11,376 bases of DNA, from positions 1-11,376 of the forward strand of contig DAOWJL010000039.1 in the NCBI GenBank assembly GCA_030640385.1, read 5' to 3'. Shown here one piece after another: positions 1-8,803 of this stretch. Below the pieces are notes generated by a model. The model was not told the DNA's origin. It made no database searches and saw only the letters and a list, made by a program, of their open reading frames with translations. Numbering within the stretch: the first letter of the stretch is position 1; each line of letters opens with the position of its first letter. The position numbers and the translations under genes are program-made. This stretch comes from Dehalococcoidia bacterium. GTDB lineage: Bacteria > Chloroflexota > Dehalococcoidia > Dehalococcoidales > G020351185.

Positions 1-2
1 CC

Positions 3-185
3 CTCCTCGGCCGTCTGTTTAACTTCAACCTGATATGCCTTATCGGCGGACTTATCCAGATTGGTGTGGCTAATCTGCTGGCTATTACCCTCGGACTTTA
101 CGACCTTATCGCCATACTGCTGGCCATCATCGTGGCGACTTTATGGAATTATCTGGTTAACAACTGGTGGACATGGAGACATTAG
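3..185 (+). CDS. GtrA-like membrane protein, C-terminal fragment (5' end outside window)
   Basis: Reading frame open from the left edge to a TAG at 183-185, giving the last 60 residues of a protein. It shows two hydrophobic segments (about visible residues 9-30 and 32-48) separated by a short Gly-Leu-Tyr-Asp turn, and ends in Trp-Asn-Tyr-Leu-Val-Asn-Asn-Trp-Trp-Thr-Trp-Arg. This matches the typical end of GtrA-family domains (two membrane hairpins, then an Asn/Arg/Trp-Thr-Phe-like tail). GtrA domains help move or hold polyprenyl-phosphate-linked sugars at the membrane. In many bacteria the domain is fused behind a GT2 polyprenyl-phosphate mannose synthase, and the missing N-terminus could be such an enzyme. 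The gene overlaps the next one, a PMT-type transferase that would use a polyprenyl-phosphate sugar, so a shared pathway is likely. The family call rests on a short tail only. Confidence 0.6.
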   Translation, partial: LLGRLFNFNLICLIGGLIQIGVANLLAITLGLYDLIAILLAIIVATLWNYLVNNWWTWRH

Positions 186-1744
186 ATAAAATACTAAACT
201 GGTTATACCGCTGGCAGTACAGCGGCCTTTTTCTGCTGCTGATTATTGTTCTTGTATTGCATTTCACTATCATTATGCAGCCCAACGAACCCCTCTTTGA
301 CGAGATACACTATATTGAGGACGGCAGGCTTATTATCGATGGTGATGGTACCAATCGCATGGAACACCCTCCCCTGGGCAAGCTGATAATAGTCGGCGGT
401 ATGCATCTTTTCGGCGATAATCCGCTAGGCTGGCGCTTTTTCTCTGTTATATTTAGCGCCGCCGGCATCGTATTTATGTACCTCATCTGCCGCCGGCTTA
501 ACCTTTCCAAAAAGGTTTCCTATCTGGCTACATTCCTGCTGGCAATAGAGAACCTCAGCTTCGTCCAGGGTGGTATAGCCATGCTTGATGTCTTCAGTAT
601 TACCCTTATGCTGGCTTCCTTCTGGCTCTATTTGAAAGAGAGATATGTAATGTCCGGGGTAGCAGTAGGTTTAAGCGTCCTGACCAAGTTGAGCGGAGCT
701 TTAGGCATCGTGGTAATAGGGCTGCACTGGTTCCTGACGGTAGGCTATGCCGAAATCTGGAGCCTGCTAAGTTCCCTGTTCCGTTTCCTGTCCAGACGCA
801 GACGCATATGGCATTTCCTGCTTCAGTTTTTTACATTTATAAAGAACAACTTTCGCTTTGCCCTGCTGGCACTGGCTGCCCCTGTCACCTTTGTCGCCCT
901 GATGCCTCTATTCGATTATGTAATCTGGGGGGAATGGCTTAATCCGATTTCGCAGATAGATAGAATGCTGAGTGATACCGGTAGTATAATCTTTACCCCT
1001 GATTACCCGGAGGCAAACAGCATCGCCACCAGACCCTGGGAATGGTTATTGCCCATCTGGTATGGCAAGTTACACTGGGCGCATTTTGTTCTACCGTACT
1101 GGTTTACCCCTCCCCCCCGCTTCCTGGGTATGATAAGCCCCACAATTACGGTACTTATCATACCACTGGTCATTTATATAATCTACCGGGCGATAAAGGG
1201 TAAGGCAGATGCCCTGTTCCCCTTCTCCTGGTTTCTGGGTACTTATCTGATATGGATACCTGCCAGCCTCATCACCGACCGCGTCAGCTATCTTTTTTAT
1301 TTTTACCCGACCATCGGCGCTATCTGCATCGGCCTGGCTGTAGCCATTTTTAAGCTGATGGATTTAGCCAGAGAACGCCAGGAAAGCAAACTCAGGTGGT
1401 ATTTAGCAGTTCTTATACCGCTCTATCTGCTGGTTCATGTATATGTCTTTATTAGTATCGGGCCATTTTCTATCGGTCAGGCAACGCTACCTTATATCGG
1501 CATCAGCATAACACCGGAATCTATCTGGTGGGCAATACCCCTCTGCTTACTGCTTTATCTATTCACATTACGCTACCTTGGTATAATCAAGTGGTTCGGC
1601 TTAGGCGATAGTCTCTCCCCAACTGAAAATCAGATTGATATTGAGGATGACAGCTTCATCCCGGTTGAAAATCAGGTTGATATTGAGGCTGACAGCCTCG
1701 CCCCGGCTGATAATCGGGTTGATAAGCCACCTGAACAAGAGTAA
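167..1744 (+). CDS. PMT-family (GT39-like) polyprenyl-phosphate-sugar glycosyltransferase
   Basis: 525-residue integral membrane protein with roughly ten hydrophobic segments. It appears to transfer a sugar, probably mannose, from a polyprenyl-phosphate carrier on the outer face of the membrane, to protein or another surface acceptor. Visible family marks are an acidic pair after the first membrane span (Asp45-Glu46 in a Phe-Asp-Glu-Ile-His-Tyr context) and Glu66-His67-Pro68-Pro69-Leu-Gly-Lys, the hallmark loop of dolichyl-phosphate-mannose protein mannosyltransferases (PF02366/GT39). A Leu-Thr-Lys-Leu-Ser-Gly stretch lies near residue 172. The cytosolic-looking C-terminal tail (from about residue 481) is acidic and made of three imperfect 14-residue repeats. 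The start is uncertain: GTG at 167 or ATG at 173, neither with a convincing Shine-Dalgarno. Both overlap the upstream GtrA-like gene, so translational coupling is likely. The acceptor cannot be deduced from sequence. Confidence 0.8.
   Translation: MDMETLDKILNWLYRWQYSGLFLLLIIVLVLHFTIIMQPNEPLFDEIHYIEDGRLIIDGDGTNRMEHPPLGKLIIVGGMHLFGDNPLGWRFFSVIFSAAGIVFMYLICRRLNLSKKVSYLATFLLAIENLSFVQGGIAMLDVFSITLMLASFWLYLKERYVMSGVAVGLSVLTKLSGALGIVVIGLHWFLTVGYAEIWSLLSSLFRFLSRRRRIWHFLLQFFTFIKNNFRFALLALAAPVTFVALMPLFDYVIWGEWLNPISQIDRMLSDTGSIIFTPDYPEANSIATRPWEWLLPIWYGKLHWAHFVLPYWFTPPPRFLGMISPTITVLIIPLVIYIIYRAIKGKADALFPFSWFLGTYLIWIPASLITDRVSYLFYFYPTIGAICIGLAVAIFKLMDLARERQESKLRWYLAVLIPLYLLVHVYVFISIGPFSIGQATLPYIGISITPESIWWAIPLCLLLYLFTLRYLGIIKWFGLGDSLSPTENQIDIEDDSFIPVENQVDIEADSLAPADNRVDKPPEQE
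1607..1732 (+). repeat. three imperfect 42-bp tandem repeats in the 3' end of the PMT gene
   Basis: Three in-frame units (1607-1648, 1649-1690, 1691-1732) encode 14-residue repeats of the form Asp-Ser-Leu/Phe-x-Pro-x-Glu/Asp-Asn-Gln/Arg-Ile/Val-Asp. The second and third copies diverge mainly at their ends. The unit length is a multiple of three, so gain or loss of copies would change only the length of the acidic tail. Confidence 0.85.
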
Positions 1745-1770
1745 AATAGAGTTAGTTCTTACTCTTGTTC
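1733..1770. repeat. perfect 12-bp inverted repeat between PMT gene and glyA
   Basis: The left arm GAACAAGAGTAA (1733-1744) is the last three sense codons plus the stop of the PMT gene. The right arm TTACTCTTGTTC (1759-1770) is its exact reverse complement, with a 14-nt loop between. The right arm ends 3 nt before the glyA Shine-Dalgarno AAAGG (1774-1778). No T-run follows on either strand, so it is not a classic intrinsic terminator. It could be an attenuating, processing or translation-coupling hairpin, or a protein-binding site. Confidence 0.7.
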
Positions 1771-1784
1771 CGCAAAGGATGGTA

Positions 1785-3044
1785 ATGAGTTCTTTAAGCA
1801 AAACCGACCCTGAAATCAGCCGAGCCATTGATTTAGAAGGGAAACGTCAAAGGGAAACCGTAAACCTTATCGCTTCTGAAAACTATACCAGCCGGGCGGT
1901 GCTTGAAGCTCAGGGCTCCGCCCTGACAGATAAATACGCCGAGGGTTATCCGGGGCAGCGCTACTACGGCGGCTGTGAGAATATGGACACCATAGAAAAG
2001 CTGGCTATAGAGCGTGCCAAGAAAATCTTTCACACCGCTCATGCCAACGTTCAGCCCCACAGCGGAGCACAGGCTAACATGGCTGCCTATTATGTCCTTC
2101 TTGGCTATGGTGATACAGTGCTGGGCATGGACCTGGCTCACGGTGGGCATCTTACCCATGGTTCAAAGGTGAATTTCTCCGGTAAATCATATAACTTCAT
2201 AACCTACGGTCTTGACCCGGAAACGGAAAGAATCGACTACGAGCAGATAGAGAAGCTTGCCCTGAAACACAAACCCAGGTTGATTGTCGCCGGTGCTAGC
2301 GCCTACCCCAGGATTATTGATTTTGAACGTTTCCATCGCATTGCCGAAAAAGCAGGTGCTTTATTAATGGCTGATATAGCCCACATCGCCGGCATGGTGG
2401 CTGCCGGTATTCACCCCACCCCGGTGCCCTACGCCGCCGTAGTAACCTCAACCACCCACAAGACGCTGCGGGGGCCGCGCGGTGGCTTTATCCTGTGCGA
2501 TAAGGAGCTGGCTTCGGCGATAGATGCCGCCGTCTTCCCCGGGATGCAGGGGGGACCGCTGATGCATATTATCGCCGCCAAGGCGGTCGCTTTTAAGGAA
2601 GCCCTGCAACCGGATTTCGTCAGCTACCAGCAGGCGATACTGGAAAATGCCCTTATGCTGGCGACCGAGCTCAAGCAGCTGGGATTGAAATTGATATCGG
2701 GTGGTACGGATACCCACCTGATTCTGGTTGACCTTGCCGAAACCGGCATTACCGGCAAACAGGCCGAAGAGGCCCTTGGAAACGCCGGAATTGTTGTTAA
2801 CCGCAATACTGTTCCCTTTACCAATACCCATTCGCCAAAGACAGCTGGCGGTATCCGCCTGGGAACGCCGGCGGTGACTTCCCGCGGTTTCGGAGTAAAA
2901 GAGATGAAGCACATCGCCGCTTTAATTGTAAAAATAATCAGCCATATTGACGATCTGAATGTTCAACAGCAGGTAAGGGAAGAGGTCGCCCAGATGTACC
3001 AGCTCTTCCCGGTGCCGGGTATCGACAACCAGGATTATATTTAA
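1785..3044 (+). CDS. glyA: serine hydroxymethyltransferase
   Basis: 419-residue cytosolic PLP enzyme converting serine and tetrahydrofolate to glycine and 5,10-methylene-tetrahydrofolate, the main one-carbon supply for purines, thymidylate and methionine. The length is normal for bacterial GlyA. The PLP lysine is Lys226 in Thr-Thr-His-Lys-Thr-Leu-Arg-Gly-Pro-Arg-Gly-Gly. Also visible are Tyr51 and Glu53 in Asp-Lys-Tyr-Ala-Glu-Gly-Tyr-Pro, the Tyr60-Tyr61-Gly-Gly loop, His-Ser-Gly-Ala-Gln-Ala-Asn (92-98), and Asp197/His200, which contact the cofactor. The frame is open back to 1635 inside the PMT gene, but homologous sequence begins at about residue 8. ATG 1785 is chosen because AAAGG (1774-1778) lies 6 nt upstream; ATG 1779 is too close to it. 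It is 40 nt from the PMT stop and 12 nt from prs, so it probably starts a metabolic run continuing to secA. Confidence 0.96.
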   Translation: MSSLSKTDPEISRAIDLEGKRQRETVNLIASENYTSRAVLEAQGSALTDKYAEGYPGQRYYGGCENMDTIEKLAIERAKKIFHTAHANVQPHSGAQANMAAYYVLLGYGDTVLGMDLAHGGHLTHGSKVNFSGKSYNFITYGLDPETERIDYEQIEKLALKHKPRLIVAGASAYPRIIDFERFHRIAEKAGALLMADIAHIAGMVAAGIHPTPVPYAAVVTSTTHKTLRGPRGGFILCDKELASAIDAAVFPGMQGGPLMHIIAAKAVAFKEALQPDFVSYQQAILENALMLATELKQLGLKLISGGTDTHLILVDLAETGITGKQAEEALGNAGIVVNRNTVPFTNTHSPKTAGGIRLGTPAVTSRGFGVKEMKHIAALIVKIISHIDDLNVQQQVREEVAQMYQLFPVPGIDNQDYI

Positions 3045-3056
3045 GGGGGAAAACTG

Positions 3057-3995
3057 ATGGATGAATTAAAGGTGTTCAATGGTAATGCCAATCCCTCTCT
3101 GGCGAGGGCGGTTACCGAGTATTTGAAAATACCGCTGGGTAAATGCGAGGTCTTCCAGTTCAGCAACGAGAACATTTTCGTCCGCATCCTAGAAAACGTG
3201 CGCTCACGTGATACTTTTGTCATCCAGCCCATCTCTTCCCCGGTCAACAACAACCTTGTCGAGCTGCTTATTATGATTGATGCCCTGAAGAGGGCATCGG
3301 CAGGGCGCATTACAGCCGTCGTGCCTTACTATGGCTACGGTCGCACAGATAAAAAAGACCAGCCCAGAGTCCCGATAACGGCACGCCTGATAGCCGACAT
3401 GCTGACCGTAGCCGGGGCTAACCGCCTGCTGACTGTTGACCTGCACGCAGAACAGATACAGGGCTTTTTCAATATACCGGTTGATGAGCTTACTGCCTTA
3501 AACATCCTGAGTAACTACTTTAAGCAGAAAAAGCTGAACGACCTTGTCGTTGTTGCCACCGATATCGGCATAAGCAAGAAGGCGAGAGACCTGGCAAACA
3601 AACTCAATACACCGCTGGCAATTATGGAAAAGAGGCGCATCGGCAATAAGGACCAGATAGAGACGCTGAATGTTATCGGTGAAGTTGAAGGTAGAATAGC
3701 CCTTACCGTTGATGATGAAATAGACACCGCCGGCTCCCTGGTAAACACCGTCACCATCCTGATAGAGCGGGGAGCCAGAGAAGTATATGCCTGCTGTACG
3801 CACGCGGTGTTCTCCGGGCAGGCTATTCAGAGAATAGCCGCATCTCCGGTAAAAGAGGTGGTGGTTACTGATACCATACCGCTAAATGGTGACAAAAAGA
3901 TAGATAAAATTACCGTTCTGCCCATAGCATCGCTACTGGGCGAGGCCATCAATCGTATCCATACCGGGCAATCGGTCGGGGCTCTCTTTGAGTAA
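3057..3995 (+). CDS. prs: ribose-phosphate pyrophosphokinase (PRPP synthetase)
   Basis: 312-residue cytosolic enzyme making PRPP from ribose 5-phosphate and ATP, for purine, pyrimidine, NAD, His and Trp synthesis. The length is typical of class I enzymes (about 315). Visible motifs are the N-terminal Phe-Asn-Gly-Asn-Ala (7-11), Pro-Tyr-Tyr-Gly-Tyr-Gly-Arg-Thr-Asp-Lys-Lys-Asp (90-101, the ATP-binding flexible loop), Asp-Leu-His-Ala-Glu-Gln-Ile-Gln-Gly-Phe-Phe (128-138, with the metal-binding His130), and the PRPP-binding loop Val-Asp-Asp-Glu-Ile-Asp-Thr-Ala-Gly-Ser (218-227). The loop has Gly95 and Thr97 where the common sequence is Ala-Arg-Gln, and Glu221 where Met is common; these are mild variants. 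The Shine-Dalgarno AAGGGGGA (3043-3050) precedes ATG 3057 by 6 nt. The gene follows glyA by 12 nt and overlaps the next gene by 8 nt. Confidence 0.96.
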   Translation: MDELKVFNGNANPSLARAVTEYLKIPLGKCEVFQFSNENIFVRILENVRSRDTFVIQPISSPVNNNLVELLIMIDALKRASAGRITAVVPYYGYGRTDKKDQPRVPITARLIADMLTVAGANRLLTVDLHAEQIQGFFNIPVDELTALNILSNYFKQKKLNDLVVVATDIGISKKARDLANKLNTPLAIMEKRRIGNKDQIETLNVIGEVEGRIALTVDDEIDTAGSLVNTVTILIERGAREVYACCTHAVFSGQAIQRIAASPVKEVVVTDTIPLNGDKKIDKITVLPIASLLGEAINRIHTGQSVGALFE

Positions 3996-4210
3996 CCAGC
4001 GGAAGATGATTGAGGTGTATTCAGCTAACGGCGACCTGGAAGCGCAGGTAATAAAGGGGTTGCTGGAGAGCCACGGCATAACCTGCCTGCTCCAGCCCTA
4101 TGCCGTCAGCTCTTTACAGAATATAATCGTTCCCGGCATAGGCGGTGTCAGGGTTCTGGTCCCGGAAAAGGAAGCCGATGAAGCCAGGGGGTTAATCAGG
4201 ACAAACGACA

Positions 4211-4218
<8 letters not shown>
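3988..4218 (+). CDS. small DUF2007-like putative signal-transducing protein
   Basis: 76-residue soluble protein resembling the DUF2007 family (PF09413): an N-terminal beta strand (Met-Ile-Glu-Val-Tyr-Ser-Ala), a helix Leu-Glu-Ala-Gln-Val-Ile-Lys-Gly-Leu-Leu-Glu-Ser-His-Gly-Ile, then Val-Arg-Val-Leu-Val-Pro followed by an acidic helix. The fold resembles a small ferredoxin-like or PII-like unit. Its biochemical role is unknown and the family name is only a prediction. TTG 3988 overlaps the prs stop, with GGGG at 3978-3981 as a weak Shine-Dalgarno. ATG 4006 is an alternative that would start just before the conserved part but has only a very close GGA. The 3' end overlaps secA by 8 nt, so translation of prs, this gene and secA is probably coupled. 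Confidence 0.75.
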
Positions 4219-6850
<2,632 letters not shown>

Positions 6851-6861
6851 GGAGGAGTTAA

Positions 6862-7047
6862 ATGGAAATGATATTGGGAGTAACCACATGTGATAAATGT
6901 GATGAACCTATGAAAACAGGGCAAAAGATTGTTACAATAGGTTTAAGCAACGTTACTAAGGCAAACAGCGAAATAAAAACGCCAGAGCCAGAAATAAGAT
7001 ATGCTTGCCACCTTGACTGCTGGTGTGGCGTAGAGGTGGATTACTGA
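6862..7047 (+). CDS. 61-residue cysteine-rich protein, probable zinc-binding, function unknown
   Basis: I do not recognise the family. The protein has Cys10-x-x-Cys13 near the start and Cys49-His50-x-x-Cys53-x-Cys55 near the end. The two clusters are about 35 residues apart around a strand-like segment (Gln-Lys-Ile-Val-Thr-Ile-Gly-Leu), a spacing that would suit a treble-clef or LIM-like zinc knuckle. There is no membrane segment or signal peptide. A strong Shine-Dalgarno GGAGGAG (6851-6857) sits right after the secA stop and 4 nt before ATG 6862, which strongly supports real translation. The gene ends with a double stop, TGATAA. It lies only 11 nt after secA and may be co-transcribed with it, but it is A+T-richer than secA and leads into the island with the broken EVE-nuclease frame. 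It could be a partner of that gene, a regulator, or an unrelated small protein. Confidence 0.7.
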   Translation: MEMILGVTTCDKCDEPMKTGQKIVTIGLSNVTKANSEIKTPEPEIRYACHLDCWCGVEVDY

Positions 7048-7087
7048 TAATTGCAATAAAGTGCTATGGGAAGTGAGTTGGAAAAAG

Positions 7088-7966
7088 ATGAATTATTGGC
7101 TTGTGGTAGGTGCTAAAAAGAATTGGATTACAGCATTCAATTATAAAAACATCTGGGGATTAAAAAATACACAACGTCATTTGTGGGAACATCTTAATGA
7201 AGATGATAAAGCTATATTCTATGTCACTAGTCCAGTTAGCGGTATCATTGGGCACGGTATTGTAAAAACGAAATTTATACAGGATAAACCACTATGACCT
7301 GAAGAAATAGAAAGGAATGAAGTTATTTGGCCTCTAAGATTTGATTTTAATATAACTTCATGCTTACCACTGGAAGAGTGGAAATCTCGAAAACTAATCT
7401 CCGAATCAATATGGCCTAGGGCAGGTTTTCAATTTCTTAGCGAAACTATAGGTCAAGATTTAGTATCTAAGCTAGAAAATACTCAATATGATACGCCTCT
7501 TCAAAAAACACCTGTTGTTTCAGAAGGGCACATACAATTTATATCTAAACATGATAAAGGCAAAACTGCAATTCCTTCACACGATGAACTGCAAAGAAAA
7601 CTGGTTGAAATTGGAAGTATCCAAGGTTATCTTACTCAAAAAGAATATCCTTTCGATATTGGAAGATTAGACGTCGTATGGAGAAGGGTTTTAAATTCCG
7701 TGCCTACATATGTATTTGAAGTACAAATTGGGGGAGATATATATCACGCTCTTGCTAAGTTAAAACATGCCTTTGACCTATGGAATAGCCACATTTTCCT
7801 TATTTCATCTAAAGCAGATATTGATAAAGCAGAGAATCTACTTTCTGGTACATTTCACGAGATTAAAAACAGGATTAAGTTAATAGATTTGAACAAGGTA
7901 GAAGAGCTCTATAAACGTAAAAAATCTTATTTCGACTTCGAAAATGACCTCGGTATTGTTACCTAA
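7088..7966 (+). pseudogene. EVE-domain / PD-(D/E)XK-like nuclease fusion, interrupted by an in-frame TGA
   Basis: One frame runs 292 codons from ATG 7088 (GGA at 7080-7082) to TAA 7964-7966, with one internal stop, TGA 7295-7297 (codon 70). Residues 1 to about 120 look like an EVE/PUA-like domain: Asn-Tyr-Trp-Leu-Val-Val at the start, Ile-Trp-Gly (22-24), Asp-Asp-Lys-Ala-Ile-Phe-Tyr-Val-Thr (39-47), Gly-Ile-Ile-Gly-His-Gly-Ile-Val, then Leu-stop-Pro-Glu-Glu and a Trp-Pro-Leu-Arg-Phe strand. EVE domains bind modified bases in DNA or RNA. Residues about 162-275 resemble a PD-(D/E)XK core: Glu174, Asp195 (Gly-Arg-Leu-Asp-Val-Val-Trp) and Glu211-Val-Gln213, then a helix and a Phe-Leu-Ile-Ser strand; Gln replaces the usual Lys. 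The inferred role is modification-dependent DNA cleavage. Two shorter products could be made: 69 residues before the stop, and a C-terminal piece possibly from GTG 7700. The area is A+T-rich and probably acquired. The stop could also be a sequencing error. Confidence 0.7.
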
Positions 7967-7983
7967 TCTAAGGAATACTCCCA

Positions 7984-8676
7984 ATGAAAACTAAACTCCA
8001 AACAAAAACCGCCCCCCTCGTCTCGCCGGAAGATAAGGTTATAAAGCAGCTCAGGGAGGATATTACCAACGGTAAGCACTGGTATATTGCCCTGCTGGAG
8101 GCTGTCGGGCGGTGGGAGGTGGCTGAGGAGGTGGTGGATGGGCGAAGCTATAAATACCTCATCGACGGCGAAGCCTTTGACTTGCTGCTGCTGGCAGAGC
8201 GTCTTTGCCGGGCGGTGGATAACCTGCTGCCCGAAAATGAGAAGGTAGCCCTCCTCTTCCACGGCAAGCCGCCGTTGGAGCTTAGCGCAGACGAGCTCAA
8301 GAAGCTGATCAGCAGCCAGAAGTACCGGCAATACCTCAACTACTTCTATGGCATCACCGCCGAGGAAGCCCTGCTTCTGGCAGTTGAGGACGAGGTACGC
8401 AAGGAAAGGCATGCCCTGGGAAGGAATAATGAACAGGAAATAGCCGATGAAGCTTATCGTCGTATATACGGCACCACCCAGCAGGAGCTGCTCAGGCTTT
8501 TCAGACGGGAAAAGGGCTATCGCCGAAGCCGGTCCATGAGCCTGACAGAGCTTAAAGAGTTCACCTACTGGCTTTTCAGGTATCGCCTGAGGCACTGCGA
8601 GAAGGCGAGGATTGGCAGCGATACCAGAAAAGCTCTTAAATGGCTGAAAAGGAATGCCGGCTCTTCATCCAGATAG
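7984..8676 (+). CDS. hypothetical protein, 230 residues, helix-rich
   Basis: I do not recognise a family. The protein is soluble, highly charged (many Lys, Arg, Glu) and probably nearly all helical, with no signal peptide, membrane span or cysteine cluster. Blocks that look structured are Trp-Tyr-Ile-Ala-Leu-Leu-Glu-Ala-Val-Gly-Arg-Trp (33-44), a leucine-rich helix Phe-Asp-Leu-Leu-Leu-Leu-Ala-Glu-Arg-Leu, and a basic C-terminal third (from about residue 160) with Arg-Arg-Glu-Lys-Gly-Tyr-Arg-Arg-Ser-Arg, which might contact nucleic acid. AAGGAA (7970-7975) precedes ATG 7984 by 8 nt. Base composition returns to that of the core genes (37 of 60 G/C in the line at 8101), unlike the neighbouring island, so it is likely a resident gene. 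A long antisense frame over the same span looks like a shadow. Confidence 0.75.
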   Translation: MKTKLQTKTAPLVSPEDKVIKQLREDITNGKHWYIALLEAVGRWEVAEEVVDGRSYKYLIDGEAFDLLLLAERLCRAVDNLLPENEKVALLFHGKPPLELSADELKKLISSQKYRQYLNYFYGITAEEALLLAVEDEVRKERHALGRNNEQEIADEAYRRIYGTTQQELLRLFRREKGYRRSRSMSLTELKEFTYWLFRYRLRHCEKARIGSDTRKALKWLKRNAGSSSR

Positions 8677-8694
8677 GTATTTAGATAAGGGAAT

Positions 8695-8780
8695 AGAGTT
8701 ACTTGCTTCACAAGCTATTGACACCTTTCACTGCACTATGTAGAATTAGCCGATTGACACTTCTGGAAAGAAGCAACTCT
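8695..8780. repeat. imperfect inverted repeat bracketing the promoter
   Basis: AGAGTT-ACTT-GCTTC (8695-8709) is the reverse complement of GAAGCAACTCT (8770-8780) except for a 4-nt insertion (one T is shared in the alignment). The arms flank the promoter at 8718-8746 and could form a long imperfect stem or an operator pair. It may be chance in an A+T-rich gap. Confidence 0.35.
8718..8746 (+). promoter_or_regulatory. near-consensus sigma-70-type promoter
   Basis: TTGACA (8718-8723), a 17-nt spacer and TAGAAT (8741-8746) match the housekeeping promoter consensus with one mismatch in the -10. It would start transcription near 8753, leaving about 50 nt of leader before ATG 8804. It lies in the only sizeable intergenic gap of the window (8677-8803). 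Confidence 0.75.
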
Positions 8781-8803
8781 TAATTCGTCAGGAGGTAAGT
8801 TTA

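Noticed and set aside
1733..1770. Intrinsic terminator after the PMT gene
   Set aside because: The stem is A+T-rich (4 of 12 G/C) and no T-run follows on either strand, so it was kept as an inverted repeat only.
1635..1784. Upstream extension of the glyA frame by 50 codons
   Set aside because: It lies inside the PMT gene's repeat tail and reads as low-quality basic/hydrophobic sequence. GlyA homology and the AAAGG site place the start at 1785.
1745..1784. Riboswitch before glyA
   Set aside because: Only 40 nt separate the genes, too short for the known glycine, SAM or folate riboswitches, and no matching core motifs are seen.
7295..7345. Selenocysteine insertion at the in-frame TGA
   Set aside because: No convincing stem-loop with an apical G-rich loop is visible just downstream, and the position fits a Trp rather than a Cys in this kind of domain.
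7488..7670. 60-codon plus-strand frame inside the island
   Set aside because: It is an alternate-frame shadow of the EVE-nuclease frame, which runs through it without stops.
7963..8595. 210-codon open frame on the minus strand opposite the 7984 gene
   Set aside because: The plus-strand frame has a ribosome site, correct spacing and a natural charged-protein composition. The minus frame overlaps it almost fully, is rich in odd hydrophobic and Gln runs, and fits no family I know.
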